DNA of 64,000 bases from Triglochin maritima. Taxonomy: Eukaryota > Streptophyta > Magnoliopsida > Alismatales > Juncaginaceae. The first letter of the stretch is position 1. Each line of letters opens with the position of its first letter. The position numbers and the translations under genes are program-made. Positions 1-11,552 of the stretch are shown piece after piece. The notes under the pieces are model-generated. The model was not told the DNA's origin and ran no database searches. It was given only the letters and a program-made list of their open reading frames with translations. The DNA is taken from assembly GCA_963682175.1 (NCBI GenBank), contig OY821775.1, positions 13,240,501-13,304,500 on the forward strand. The letters run 5' to 3'.

Positions 1-1179
1 CACAAATATACTCAATCATATATCAATGTTGAGAATAATAAAAGCAAACATTCAGTCGACTCATTCAACGTAACAGGGGGAAAATAAAGTAATAAAAACT
101 ACACCACAATAATTAATCTTAAATCTATCAAGTACTGTGGTTATGTGTACATAGGGAGAAAAGTTAGGATACGGAAAAAAAACCAAATTCAGGAACATCA
201 TATATAGATGCAAACATATATTTTTGTATTCGGTTTGCCCAAGCTGCACAATCGGTAGTCTCACAATGCAATCCAAACATTCTAGATGTGACGCTAAGTA
301 TCGTCAATAATATGTTTCGCAATAAGGTACCCAAAAGCATACCTTTCATCATTGTTTGCCAAAGTCGATCCACGAAAATAAGGAAAAGATACACTACCTC
401 GTCGTGTTGGAGAAATTTTTCCACATTCTACTAAATCTTGGTCGATTATTTTAATTGGAGTTTTCATGTTGATAACGTGTTATAAAATAACGATCAACCA
501 AAATGACAAGAGATTGATGGAAAATAGAGTAGTCTTTATTTATAAGTTTAGAAAGACATAGAAATTACAAAGAGATAAAAGATGAATTAGAACAATGTAA
601 TACTAATGAATATACTTGAATGATAAATGAGTTACAACATAAGAATTGAATGTAAAGTGTATCATCAACTTTATATTCTTGTTTCATAATACTAATCCAA
701 TCATTTTTTTCATTCGGGTTCTATTCCATTTTCAATGGTCATCCTAAGTTTCCAACACAATAGAGTCGTCTTCCGCATGTAAAAATAAATCTATACCTGT
801 GAACATTCTAGCGGACATTTAATAAGAGAATCTTCGATAAACCAGTAAATATGACTGATGTAAAATTTTAAACCTATCAAGTATCAACCTATACTAATTA
901 AGCAAACATTTTATCATAAATTGAATATACTTCTTATACAATACGTATCACTTCTAATTTAGAACCGTACGTAATTTTGTTTAAGGCGACGGTGGATGCG
1001 GTAAAACGAAGGACCATTTACAAATAAATAACAAAATAAAGAAAAAGATTCCTTTGAAGGCATCATCAGATTCCCGGAATCTCCTCTAACTTCCTCCTGT
1101 AAATAGGAGTCTCCCTTTCTTTGGTTCTTCCCCATATTTCCACTTTCCGTCTCCGGACTTTTCCCAGGAGATCTGTGGA
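1..1179. other. Non-coding AT-rich stretch, possible decayed copia LTR
   Basis: I see no supportable gene. Around 467-487 the plus strand reads GATAACGTGTTATAAAAT, whose complement resembles the end of some plant copia LTRs, so about 490-900 could be an old minus-strand LTR. No matching second end or target duplication was found. Short open frames here have no recognisable motif. From about 1040 the sequence becomes the likely 5' leader of the SGPP-like gene. Confidence 0.3.
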
Positions 1180-2672
1180 GATGACGACTACCGTCGATTC
1201 CAACGCCACTCAAAGGTGATTTCCGTTCTAGTCTCGATTTCCGTGGATTTTGTTGTGTTGTCATGGACAGGATTTACTTTTACCTTCCATTTTGGTTGTT
1301 GATTTGAATTTGGTCATGAATCAGTTAGTTTATAGACCTGTTGGGGTTATGATTCGTGAACAACAGAGGTGTATTCCCTTAAATCGGAAATTTGCTTCCT
1401 TTTGCGAAAATAGTGTTCATTTTACGTAATTACGCATCTTAAATCAAAATGACACCAATGAGATAGCTTGTGTGATGCAAATTCACACCAAAGGTGTGGT
1501 TTTCGTGGTTGTGTGTGCAACCAATTCTTCTATGATTATGATCACATTTTCCGTTGAAGAGAAGAAAACGATAATTCAGTGATCCGTTTGTTTCTCGGTA
1601 GAAAAAGACATACAAATTGTGTTCATTAAGAGGTTTTATTCAATTTGGGGTGCATTTGATTCATTGATTGATTTTGTCTTCTTCTATCGCAGTAAATGTT
1701 CTTTATCTGTGATTGTCCCTCCTTAAGTGAAGCAGTATTTTTTGATATTGATGGAACGATTTGCGACTCTGATCCTATCCTATCCACTACTACGCCTTCC
1801 GTGAAATGCTTCAAGAGGTACCTATTTTCATCAGGTTCAAAGACATGAAATATTTGTGGATGATTGCCTTTGCCTGCGATGATGTTTCCACAAGCATTTA
1901 AATAGAATCAGTGTTGTGATCAGTAAATGGGCAGAGCTGGAATATTTGTTGGTATGCATTGGCTTTTGTTTGCAGATTGTAAACCAATTTTTTATGTACA
2001 TTGGCTATAATGGAGGTGTTCCCATCACGGAGTAGTTCTTCATCTATCAAATTGCTGGCAAGCAAGACGATGAGATATGAGACTTCCTCTTCCCCGATGA
2101 CCATCAGAGGGGGATGAAATTCTGTGAGGATAAGGAGGCAATGTTTAGAAAGTAATATTGTTATGACCCCAACCCTCATTAGGGAGCTAAGTGGAGTTAG
2201 GAGGAGGCTTTGCATGGGGAAGTGAAGAGGGGGCGTGCACTGTTGAAGGGTGAGGGTGGAGTGACGTGTACAGTGGGTGCTAGGGTGTAGGATGATGGTG
2301 GAGGCATGGGTTGAAGAAGGGTTGCACACCTCTCTCTCTCTCACGTTTTCTTCTCTTCTTCTTCTTCTTCTTCTTCTTCTAACCTTCCTCCTCTCCATTT
2401 GGGGCTCGAGCAGTGGTGGTGCGTGCGGGGTCTGTTGAGGCGCGAGGAGACAGAGCAAGGAGAGTGGGCGTGAGGTGCAGTCCGGAGGCGTCATTGGAGC
2501 TCCGGTGAAGTTCGTTGTTCGTTGCAAAGGTATGCCAAGTTCTTGCATTAGAGGCCTATAGTGATCACCCACGTTGGGGTGAGGTTTTGGTAGGTCGCGG
2601 GAGGTCGGAGGCCTCGCCGACGACAAGTTTGGGCGTCAAAATCTCGGCTGGCGCGAGGTTGAAGACATCTGT

Positions 2673-3155
2673 CGGTCGACCGGGTCCCTTGGACGGTCGA
2701 CCGAACGTAGTGTTATTTGCCTGTCTGTTGTGTTTCGGTCGACCGGGTCTTTGTGTCGGTCGACCGGAACTTGAGTGTACCGGTAGGATGCTAGTGTTTT
2801 CGGTCGACCGTTGATGACGTAGAAAATATTAAGTTGACCCTGTAAGTTTTCGGTCGACCGAGACCCCTGAGTCGGTTGACCGATAGATTGGATTTTGATG
2901 TTGATCAGACTCCGGATTTTGACCTCGTTCGGTCGACCAGTTTTAGACCTTCGGTAGACCGTTGGATTTTTGTGTTGCGCAAATAGTTCGACCGTTGCAG
3001 ACGCTTCGGTCGATCGATTCCCTTGTAGAAGCGGTCGACCGAGCTGTCACTTTCGGTCGACCGATTTCCTTTGTGGAAGCGGTCGACCGGTTGTCACAGC
3101 GGTCGACCGATTCCTTTGAGGAAACGGTCGACCGAGTGTCTCTTTTGGTCGACCG
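2673..3155. repeat. Cluster of CGGTCGACCG palindromes in gypsy LTR G1
   Basis: About 15 copies of the 10-bp palindrome or near variants. Perfect copies begin at 2673, 2694, 2736, 2757, 2801 and 2851, with more between 3030 and 3130. Variants include CGGTTGACCG (2873) and CGGTAGACCG (about 2952). Spacing is irregular, about 20-60 bp, and the spacers do not align with each other. Confidence 0.9.
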
Positions 3156-3959
3156 TTTTTGCACAGGACAGAATTCCTAGTTCTGCTTAGGATGCCAGGA
3201 AGATGACGGTGGGCGCGTTACGCGTGCCTGCCCAGGGACCGCCCTGTGGAAGAGTGTAGGTGTCCGGAACGCGTAACCTCCATGTATGGATCGTGACAAA
3301 TCTGGTGGATCGTTTGACTCGCGTTAGAGTAGCAGCCTGAGAGATTGCGGATCCCATTGCTTCAGCAACACACAACTGCTGACGGTTACAGTGACTACCG
3401 ACCGATGGTTACGGAGGCACAATGACTAACGGCCAGGATTGGCGATGGAGGTCCAGAGGGGTACCAACCTATTGACGGCGACGGAGGTCGCGACCCTGCT
3501 CGTTTGGAGCCGGAGTTGGTGTTGCACGTGGAGCTCGTTGACCCTGCGGACTTCGGTTCGAATCTGTCGATTGTCTGGCCTTTGTGTGGCAGATATGTTC
3601 GACTGACCTTGATGGCAGTGATTGCACGTGTCGTGCGGCCTGTGTGGCGGCAGGGAGGATCGCGCGTAGCCTGTGTGGTTGCGGCGATGGACTGCCGATG
3701 ATGTGTTCCGGCAGGTAGCTCGACTGGGCACCTATCGAGTGATATCCCGTGCGGTCTGTGTGGCGCCGGTTGATTGACCGACCTGAGCGACGGCTCCGTT
3801 GGTGTGGTGGTGGACCACGATGTTTTCAGATCTGATTCTACCTGCGCGGAAGTGCGAACGCCTCCTCACCGATCCATTGGCTTGTGTAGTCGCGTGTGGG
3901 GATGTGTTGCGTACTGTCCGTTATACCGTATGTGCCTACGGTAGGTCTCTACAGGGACC

Positions 3960-4275
3960 CGTTGTTGGACCGTGCGACCTGTGTGGCGGCGGTGTTGTTT
4001 GACCGTGTGGCCTGTGTGGTACCGGTGGTTGTTGGACCGTGCGTCCTGTGTGGCGACGACGATGTTGCGGACCGCTGGGCCTGTGTGGCAGCGGTGGCGA
4101 TTGTAGACCGCGGGGCCTGTGTGGCGGCGGTGTTGTTTGACCGTGTGACATGTGTGGTACCTGTGGTTGTTGGACCGTGTGGCCTGTGTGGTGACGGCGA
4201 TGTTGCGGACCGCGGGGCCTGTGTGGCAGCGGTGACGATTGTAGACCGCGGGGCCTGTGTGGCAGCGGGAACGAT
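3960..4275. repeat. GC-rich tandem repeat inside LTR G1
   Basis: Units of roughly 30-35 bp built on CCTGTGTGGC, a GCGG-rich stretch and GACCG repeat with a looser higher order. They create long open frames on both strands with Cys/Val-rich or His/Arg-rich products; these are repeat artefacts. The same block recurs inverted at about 63410-63620. Confidence 0.75.
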
Positions 4276-6203
4276 TGTAGGACGGATGTCCGGTTTTACC
4301 CTTGTGGATGTTTACTGCTTTGTATTCCATGCCATGCTATACTAGTATGTTAGGGCATATAGGTGAGTTTGTTATACGGGGTTTCCTTATGGAAACTCAG
4401 ACATTGTTGTTGCATCTTTTTCAGGACCGCGTTAGGTTCCGGCTGGTGGTGACCGAGGGAGATTGCACTTTGGGACTGGATCCTGTCGTCTACCTATTTA
4501 GGTTGTCGTGATTGCATGTTTTATGTATTTTGTATGCCGATGTAATCACTCTTTTGACAAACTCTTATGTAATATGGTGCACCTTATGTATTTGAGTATT
4601 TCTTTCAGTAATGTCCCCACTCTTGATGGTTTTACCCACGTGTTTCCCTTGATTTTAAAAGTTTAAATTTTCTGCTGTTCGGGGATGTTACAAATATACT
4701 CTTTGGCCTCTGTACTACAACTTGCTGTTTTTCTTTTTTGTTTTGTAGAACAAAGAAAAACAACTTAAATGTTTTAATCGTTGAATTTGCAGGCTGGCAT
4801 CCCAGCAGTTGAAACCCATCGATGGCCTCAACAAGATATGCCAATGGGAGAAGGACCCTGGTTTCAAGCGAGCAGCAGTGACAAATGCTCCAAGAGAAAA
4901 TGCTGAACTCATGATTTCCATTATTGGCCTGTCTGATTTCTTCCAGCTTCTTGTAGTTGGTAGTGAGTGTGACAGAGCGAACTCTACCCTGATCCTTATT
5001 TGAAAGCCCTTGGGGCCCTTGGGTTGTCTGCAGACCATACGTTTGTGTTTCAGGTATATTTCTCCTTTTTTTAGCTAAACCTTCGTCAGAAAGTAACGAG
5101 GAAGGGTCCTCTTGGGTAGCCTCAAATACCGGTTTTCAAAGTACATTGGATTATTCAGAAAAATACAATTTTCAATCCTACGGGACTTTTGGCTACAACC
5201 TTGAATAATACATTATAAATCTACATTTTTTTTTTAAACATGCTTTTAAAAAAGAAGAAGATAGTATTTCTTTTTTGTCTCAAATATGTTCTGTTCTTTC
5301 TTCTTTGTTTCTCATGAAAAACACGTCTTACCAAACACATATTGCATAGGATAATTTATTTTCATAGTACATTATTTGAATCGAGTGCAACTTGAAAAAT
5401 ATATTTTTGAAACCAAAGATTCGAAACATTTAGTTACCCAAAGAGGCCCAAGTCTTTAGGTGCTTTTGAGAATATGTTTTACGTGGCAGAATGTCTTCTT
5501 TCACAAAACGAACTAACGAAGTTTGAAGTAGATCATGATATTTTGTGAGAACTTAAGAACTAATAGAGAGCCTATGCGGTAGACAACCGACTTTTAAGCT
5601 AATCACCTCTTGATGTCCAATTCTTTTTGTGTGAATCCCAACACTAACAATTCCGTACCATTTTAAGTCATTTTCAAATGGATATTTATCATTATTTAAG
5701 TGTATTAATTTTCTGTTTTAGGATTCTGGAGTCACAGCTGGGATGCCGATTATAGGTTTGACAACAAGGAATCCAGAGACCTTGTTCGTGGAGGCCAAGC
5801 CCGTCTTTCTTATCCATAATTACGAAGATCCAAAGTTGTGGACCGTTCTAGAAGAGCTAGACAAATGAGTAGCCTTAACAATACATCTGAAGCTTGATTT
5901 TTCCCCGGACACAGATATGTAGTATCACACTATTGTTGCATGACGACTCAGACTATAGAAGTTCTTCATGTGTTACAACAAAGCTTTGTATTCTGCATAG
6001 GTCTGGTAATTTGACACGAAAACACGACACGAACACGACACAAAAAAATAGTGTTTGGGTCAGGAGTTTTCGTGTTTCGTGTCGTGTTCGTGTACCACAC
6101 ATCAGACACGAAAAAAATTCTTGTCGTTTTCGTGTACACGAAAATACCCGAATATACACAATATTATTATTATGACCACAATCCCAAACAACTATGCATG
6201 TTA

Positions 6204-6255
6204 TCGCAATGGTAAGGCTGACTCCTATAACACAACAGGGGTTCGAGACTCACCG
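6204..6255 (+). repeat. tRNA-like / SINE-like segment
   Basis: Contains a pol III A-box-like TGGTAAGGCTG (6210-6220) and a B-box-like GGTTCGAGACTC (6240-6251). The spacing is short for a tRNA and no closed acceptor stem is visible, so this is a tRNA-derived remnant, perhaps a SINE head, and not a functional tRNA. Confidence 0.45.
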
Positions 6256-6302
6256 TAACAAATTTTTTTTTTCAATAAAATTTTTAATCCGTAAAAAAGA
6301 TA

Positions 6303-6367
6303 GGCTAGCAAGACTCAAACTTGCGTCTACAAGAGCAGAATACCAACCGCTAACCACTCCACCAGCC
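6303..6367 (-). repeat. Degenerate tRNA-like sequence
   Basis: On the minus strand the segment opens with GGCTGGT and closes with GCTAGCC, which can pair with two G-U wobbles as an acceptor stem. It has an A box TGGTTAGCGGT (complement of 6346-6356) and a B box GTTTGAGTC (complement of 6312-6320). It is about 65 nt, shorter than a tRNA, and the anticodon is ambiguous. It converges with the plus-strand tRNA-like segment just upstream. Confidence 0.45.
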
Positions 6368-6413
6368 GATGAATATAATATATGTTAAACGAGATTCAGT
6401 TGTGTGAAACTTT

Positions 6414-6465
6414 AGTCCCACATCGGTGAAATTCCAATTTTCACTCTCATTCCCACCTATAAATA
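6414..6465 (+). promoter_or_regulatory. Plant snRNA-type promoter (USE plus TATA)
   Basis: AGTCCCACATCG (6414-6425) matches the plant upstream sequence element RTCCCACATCG. A TATA box TATAAATA (6458-6465) follows after 32 nt. In plants this longer spacing is the RNA polymerase II snRNA arrangement; pol III snRNA genes have about one helical turn less. Transcription would start near 6490, but the downstream sequence matches no snRNA I recognise. It lies inside the hAT-like element. Confidence 0.6.
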
Positions 6466-7408
6466 CTCAGCAGAGGGATCCCAAATAGCTCATCCCTTGG
6501 CCATTAAGTCTTCCTTCGTGAAGGTGAACAAATTTTGTTCTGTCACGTAACAAAATCAGTTCTTGATTTTCAAAATTAAATAATTTTTTCGTGTATTTCC
6601 GGGTTCGTGTCGTGTTTACACAAACCTTGATGGGTCATGTTCGTATAGCCTATATTGGTACACGAATTTATTTCGTGTTGTGTTCTTGTATAGTCAAAAT
6701 GACTAATATACACGAAAAAACACGACACGACACGATTGCCAGGTCTAATTCTACAAGAGAGGACAGATTCTTAGTCATACTTGTTCAACATTTCCAATGG
6801 GAAGTCATACTTCATAGACAATTTTCAGAAGTATCCCCAATTGATATGTCTATCACTTATATTCTTCCATGTTTATTACTACAAAGTTGTGTTGGAGTCC
6901 CACATGTTATGTCCCTAACCCTTGATTAGGGTTAATCCCGGGTTAGTGGAGGCTTTGCATGGGGAAGGATCGTGAACAGTGGGTTGCATGGGTTGGAGCG
7001 TGAATAGTGGCCTCAGGGGTGGTGGTGGCTGCGATGATAGGGTTTTGAAGTGAGGTTTAAGAGAAAACGTTTTCTTCTCTCTCCCTTCCTTCTTCCCTTT
7101 CATTCACTCAAACCTCACTCCCTTTCCTTTCCTTTCCAGCGACAGAGGGGGGCGGAAGCTGGTCCAGCGTGATGCGTGCGGAGGTCGTTGCGAGGAGGCG
7201 ATCGTGCGAGGAGGATCACTGGAGGCGACGTTGCGCGAGCGAGGCTCCGGCGGATTTTGTCGTTTTCTTGAGGTATGCCGACTTCTTAGTGTGTTTTGTT
7301 GTTCTCCCTCATGTGAGGGATGTGTTGGTCAGTCGGGGGAGGTCGGAGACCTCTTCGGCGACGAGTTTTGGCGTAAATTCTTGGATGGCGCAAGGTTGAA
7401 GATGACCA

Positions 7409-7890
7409 ACGGTCGACCGGATTCCTTCAGGCGGTCGACTTATGTAGTGTATTTTGCCCGATTTTAACCTTCACCGGTTGAACGATGCCTTGGGGCGGTC
7501 GACCGATTGTGTATTGTGCTGGTGGGTCGGGATTGTCTGTCGTGTTTAGGGTGACCGGTTCCTTGGGTTCGTTCGACTGGAACTTAAGTGCACTGAATAG
7601 AGATGCATGATAGTTCGACCGATTGTTTATATGTGTTCGACCGTTTATGACTTACAACTGATAGGATGCCCTGGTAGTTTTCGGTCGTCCGAGACCCCTG
7701 AGTCGGTCTACCGGTAGCATTGAATTGATCCAGACTCCGGATTTTGACCTCGTATCGGTCGGTCGGTTTTAGATCTCTGTTCGACCGTTGGGACTTAGGT
7801 TTTGCGCAGAGAGTTCGACCGTTGCAGACTTTCGGTCGACCGATTCCCTTGAGGAAGCGGTCAACCGGGTTGCCTCTTTCGGTCGACCGT
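7409..7890. repeat. CGGTCGACCG palindrome cluster in gypsy LTR G2
   Basis: About a dozen perfect or near copies, such as CGGTCGACCG near 7410, 7496, 7832 and 7879, with decayed forms (CGGTCAACCG, CGGTCGTCCG, CGGTCTACCG). The decayed fraction is higher than in LTR G1, suggesting an older copy. Confidence 0.82.
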
Positions 7891-8796
7891 TTATGCACAG
7901 AACTGAATTCCCGGTCCTTTTAGGATGCCAACTCTGTCCACGGAAACCCGTGTCCTCGCCTTGTGCGTGAGCCGGGAGATGACTGTGGGCGCGTTACGCG
8001 TGCCTGCGCAGGGACCGCCGTATGGAAGAGTATGGGTGTTCGGGACGCGTCACCTCCGTGTATGGATCGTGACTTGATGTGATGGATTGATGGACTCATT
8101 GTAGAGTACCAGGCCTGAGGGATCGCGAATCCCAATGTATGATGTTGTGCGTGTAGGATTTCTAGTTTAATTGTACATATATATTTTTGAATTTTTTTAT
8201 GCACAATAAGGATCAATTATAATTTTCTGTGATTTGTTTCATGCATGCATCAATTTGTTTCAATAACTAGTTTTAACACCTTATTAAAACAAACAAGGGC
8301 TCCGAAATTCATACCTAGAAGTTCTCTAAAACTTCTTGAAGATCCGGAGACGTTGAGGATGCTTGTCGCTGCGCCGGATGCCTCAAAGTATTCACCAAAC
8401 TCTAAACAAGATTGGAGAGAGAAGAGCTAGCCTCTCAATCTCACATAGGGTTTAGAATCTAATTACTAACCCCTCTTTAGTTCCCTTGAGAAGAAGATCT
8501 CCGAAAACTAAAACTAAACTCAAGAATTAAGGTGAAATTCGTGGAGAATTATGGAGAGAGAAGTTTGCACAAGAAGATAATAAAATTAATTAATGAGGTA
8601 ATGAGAAAATCTTGTATTTATAAGTTCTCTCCAAATTACCTATTCATGTGCAACCTCTTGCCCATGATTTCATGTAAATTTCCATCTAACAATCCATTAT
8701 TTGCTAACAAATAGTCTCAGCCACGAATTAAATCAATTATGTGAAGGGAATGTGTTCTAAAAGTTTTACTTTTAAATGTGAAGGGAATTAAATCAA

Positions 8797-10286
8797 GTGT
8801 GGAACTTGGTTGACCTTCCTCAAGGGAAAAATGCCATTCAAAATAAATGGGTTTTCAAGAGGAAGATGGACATGGATGGGAACTTAACAACCTACAAAGC
8901 GAGGCTTGTAGCGAAGGGTTTCACTAAAGTTCAAGGAATTGACTATGATGAAACTTTTTCACCGGTTGCCATGTTCAAGTCTTTCGGATAATGCTCGCTA
9001 TTGCTGCATTTCATGATTATGAAATATGGCAAATGGATGTCAAAACGGCGTTCCTTAATGGGAACTTGGAGGAGGATGTGTACATGGTACATCCTCAAGG
9101 TTTTGAAGATCCAAAGAATAGCGAGAAGGTATGCAAGCTTCAAAGATCCATTTATGGATTGAAGCAAGCATCAAGGAGTTGGAACAAACGCTTTGACGAG
9201 GAAGTAAAGAAGCTTCACTTCATTCAAAGTAAGGAATAACCTTGTATATACAAGAAGGTCAGTGGGAGCCATGTAATATTTCTAATCTTATATGTCGATG
9301 ACATATTGCTCATGGGCAATCATATTCATTTGCTTGAGCAAACGAGAAGTTAATTGAAATCTGCATTTTCAATGAAAGATATGGGTGAGGCTCAATACAT
9401 CTTGGGAATCAAGATATATCGAGATAGATCCCGTAGACTCATTGGCCTCAGTCAACGTACATACATTGACAAGGTCTTGGAAAGGTTCAAGTTGAACAAC
9501 TCCAAAAAGGGCAGTGTGCCAATGAGTATGGGTGTGCAACTCAAGAAGTCTCAACGTGCGGAATCGCGTAAGGACTTAGAGTACATGAAGGATGTCCCTT
9601 ATGCTTCGGCAATTGGATCGATCATGTACGCGATGACTTGCACAAGACCCGATGTCTCGTATGCTCTAAGCGTGACAAGTCGTCACCAATCCAACGCAGG
9701 TCCTGAGCATTGGACTGCGGTCAAGAATATCCTGAAGTACCTTAATCAAACTAAGGATAAGATTCTTGTTTATGGAGGACAAAGGGAATTGATAGCCGAA
9801 GGTTACTCGGATGCAAGTTTCATGAGTGATCCAGACGATAGAAGGTCGCAATCAGGATACGTCTTCCTTCTGAATGGTGGAGCTGTGAGTTGGCGTAGTT
9901 GGAAGCAAAGCACTACGGCCGACTCAACCACTGCTTCCGAAGTGATGGCTGTCGCTGAAGCGAGCAAGGAAGGAGTGTGGATCAAGAAGTTCCTTGAAGA
10001 GCTTGGAGTAGTTCCCACGAGCGAGGGACCCATCGAGCTATTTTGCGATAATAGTGCATCTATCTCGCAAATCAAGGATCCTAGATCACACCACAAAGTG
10101 AAGTACATGGATCGTAAGTACTTCGTGACACGTGACCTCATCGACGAAGGCAAAAAAAATATTTTATGGGTGGATACCAACAGCAACACAGCTGATCCAT
10201 TCACAAAACCCTTATCCCAAGCCAAGGGCGAAATGCATTTCGAGTCCATGGGATTGAGGAACCATATAGATTGGCTTGATGATTGA
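8797..10286 (+). pseudogene. Copia pol fragment: reverse transcriptase and RNase H
   Basis: The 5' part gives [40 protein letters not shown] and WQMDVKTAFLNG, the classic copia reverse transcriptase blocks including the first catalytic Asp. LYVDDILLMGN near 9290 is the YVDD active site. From 9354 to 10286 an open frame of 310 residues carries the RT connection (GLSQRTYIDKVLERF), then RNase H (GYSDASF, SGYVFLLNGGAVSW, LFCDN) and a typical C-terminus (ADPFTKPLSQAKGEMH). Stops or frameshifts at about 8990, 9238 and 9350 break the reading frame, and everything before the RT palm is deleted. It was part of the polyprotein that copied element RNA into DNA in cytoplasmic particles. It is now inactive. 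Confidence 0.88.
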
Positions 10287-11552
10287 TATGTAATGGGGTT
10301 TATCCTAGTTATTATTGTTTTATACATTGAGTATGTATGTGAAGGAAAACTTTAATAACAAATGGGAGATTGAAGGGAATGTGTTCTAAAAGTTTTACTT
10401 TTAAATGTCAATTATTATGAATTGAATGAGAAATCATTTTGTTCCTTGTTTATGTTATTCGTCTTTTAGAAGTGTTAAGGAAGATGCTCTTGGTCCTTAA
10501 CCGTAGAGCTCTAAAAGATATTGGTTTACATAAAACAAAAGATATTCGCAATCATGGTAATTAACATGGGACATTAATTACCGAGTTAAGATTGTCGTGT
10601 TGGTCATAGATCATTGTAGCTCTACAAGTGAGTGACGACACGGGTATGCAAAACAGGAAAATATTACTTTCGTATACTGAATAGACCTAATAAGTAAAAT
10701 ATTATAGAAATGTGTTTCTGTGTCATTAATATTTTATTGTGTTTTCGGTCCTTTGATATGAGACTTATATCCAATCACTTAAGGAAGGCTTAATTAGATT
10801 AGTGTCTTGAGCTATCAATAAGTGTAGTGTAAAGGCATTGGTTGGCTAAGTACAACTTTTGTTGGAGATGATAGTTAGTCAAAAGACTATCATTGCCCCT
10901 CTTAATTGAGTGATGATATTAGTGGGCCCCTTAATAAAGCAAAGTTATAATGTGCACAATGTGATTTGAGTTAAGTCACATATTTATAACTAGCTTAAAG
11001 AGATCAAGAAATGAATACTAATACAAAGATGACACAATACTACTTTGTGTGTATTCTTAATATCATGAGGCAAGAGACAGACACAAGTGGTGCACTCCAT
11101 CACTAAATGGATCGGGTTTTGGTTCGAGTGGAATTAAGACATCTAACTAATTGGGAGCTATAATGTGTAGCTAGATACCGCTTATAGGTTGTGATATTAA
11201 GCTCTTAATATCACTGCCAACTTAGTCTAGATCCTCCCATAGGTCACACCGCAAAAACCGGGAAACAAGAAGCTTGATTTTGATTCATATGATGTGTCGG
11301 GTTTCTTATAGAAAATATGACACATGTGGTGAACAAGTAAAATCAATTATGTTATATATAACATAATTAGAATCATGATAAATTCATATGAGATGCATAT
11401 ATTATGGGGTGCAATGATTTATTATTGCATAGGATAATATATTGCATAAGTTGTGAATTTGCGAAAACCCCTAATGTTCAAATTTTGTTGGAAATAAATC
11501 CAAAATTTGAAAAAGGCAAAATCGGGTAGAAGTTTGGTAATCCGTTAAGGTT

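Larger units (their letters stand above)
2159..4692 (+). mobile_element. Solo LTR of a Tekay/Del-like Ty3-gypsy element (family G1)
   Basis: Starts TGTTATGACCCC and ends GATGTTACA, the usual TG...CA ends of this gypsy clade, and is flanked by a 5-bp target duplication AATAT (2154-2158 and 4693-4697). No internal gag-pol lies between, so this is a solo LTR left by LTR-LTR recombination. At 2534 bp it is long. It holds a palindrome cluster (2673-3155) and a GC-rich tandem repeat (3960-4275). Near relatives lie at 6905-14750 (split) and at 62998 to the window end. Open frames inside it are not genes. Confidence 0.88.
1180..5868 (+). pseudogene. SGPP: Broken HAD-family sugar phosphatase gene (SGPP-like)
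   Basis: Relic of a plant haloacid-dehalogenase-type phosphatase resembling the broad-range sugar phosphatase SGPP; that family is cytosolic and dephosphorylates sugar phosphates through an Asp nucleophile. Visible exons: about 1180-1214 (start ATG 1180), to 1817, 1976-2151, 4793-5053 and 5722-5868 (stop TGA 5866). Exon 2 keeps HAD motif I as FFDIDGTICDSDPI (nucleophile DxDGT). Exon 4 keeps KRAAVTNAPRENAELM and GLSDFF (motif II region). Exon 5 gives GMPIIGLTTRNPE and a typical C-terminal EDPKLWTVLEELDK. Damage: a 5-bp CTATC duplication in exon 2, in-frame TAG and TGA in exon 3, a frameshift near 4985, and loss of several residues around the motif-IV EDS..G region (here FQDSG). A solo LTR sits at the start of intron 3. 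Assignment to the family is firm; assignment to SGPP rather than a close paralogue is likely. Confidence 0.8.
5998..6747. mobile_element. hAT-like non-autonomous element with composite interior
   Basis: 750 bp. The left end TAGGTCTGGTAAT pairs with the complement of the right end (TAGACCTGGCAAT). Subterminal arrays of CACGACACGAACACG and the inverse CGTGTCGTGT follow, typical of plant hAT ends. Target duplication is 8 bp with one mismatch: ATTCTGCA (5990-5997) and ATTCTACA (6748-6755). The uninterrupted paralogous flank at about 21010 supports these boundaries. No transposase is present. The interior carries two tRNA-like segments and an snRNA-type promoter. Confidence 0.8.
5881..6904 (+). 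repeat. Duplicated 3'-flank sequence, copy 1 of 3
   Basis: After the SGPP-like stop, the flank starting ACATCTGAAGCTTGATTTTT matches the flank of the 18.9-kb host gene (about 20898-21155) and of its partial duplicate (about 62827-62997). Shared landmarks are ATATGTAGTATCACA, ATTGTTGCATGA, TTCATGTGTTACA and CAACATTTCCAATGGGAA. Here the block is split at 5998-6747 by a hAT-like element and ends where gypsy LTR G2 begins. Two unrelated genes therefore share a 3' flank. Confidence 0.75.

Noticed and set aside
164..424. Minus-strand frame of 86 residues with a Cys-containing stretch
   Set aside because: No family resemblance that I can name and no splice or start context; left as part of the non-coding stretch.
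1898..2626. Minus-strand frame of 242 residues with a poly-Arg/Glu stretch
   Set aside because: It spans the junction of the SGPP-like exon 3 and the inserted LTR, and runs through a CTT microsatellite, so it is an accidental frame.
2673..3180. Palindrome cluster as a simple tandem satellite or centromere repeat
   Set aside because: Spacers vary in length and sequence and clusters lie inside LTRs with defined ends; no monomer period is seen.
3866..4345. Frames of about 150 residues on both strands in the gypsy LTR
   Set aside because: Low-complexity repeat products on both strands at once, inside an LTR with no start context; not treated as genes.
6303..6367. A functional tRNA gene
   Set aside because: Too short, ambiguous anticodon and only a wobble-containing acceptor stem.
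6470..6560. A possible snRNA gene downstream of the USE/TATA promoter
   Set aside because: The sequence matches no U1, U2, U4, U5 or U6 start that I can recall, and no Sm-site or 3'-box is evident; only the promoter is reported.
9803..10327. Minus-strand frame of 174 residues opposite the copia RNase H
   Set aside because: Antisense shadow of a recognised pol region.
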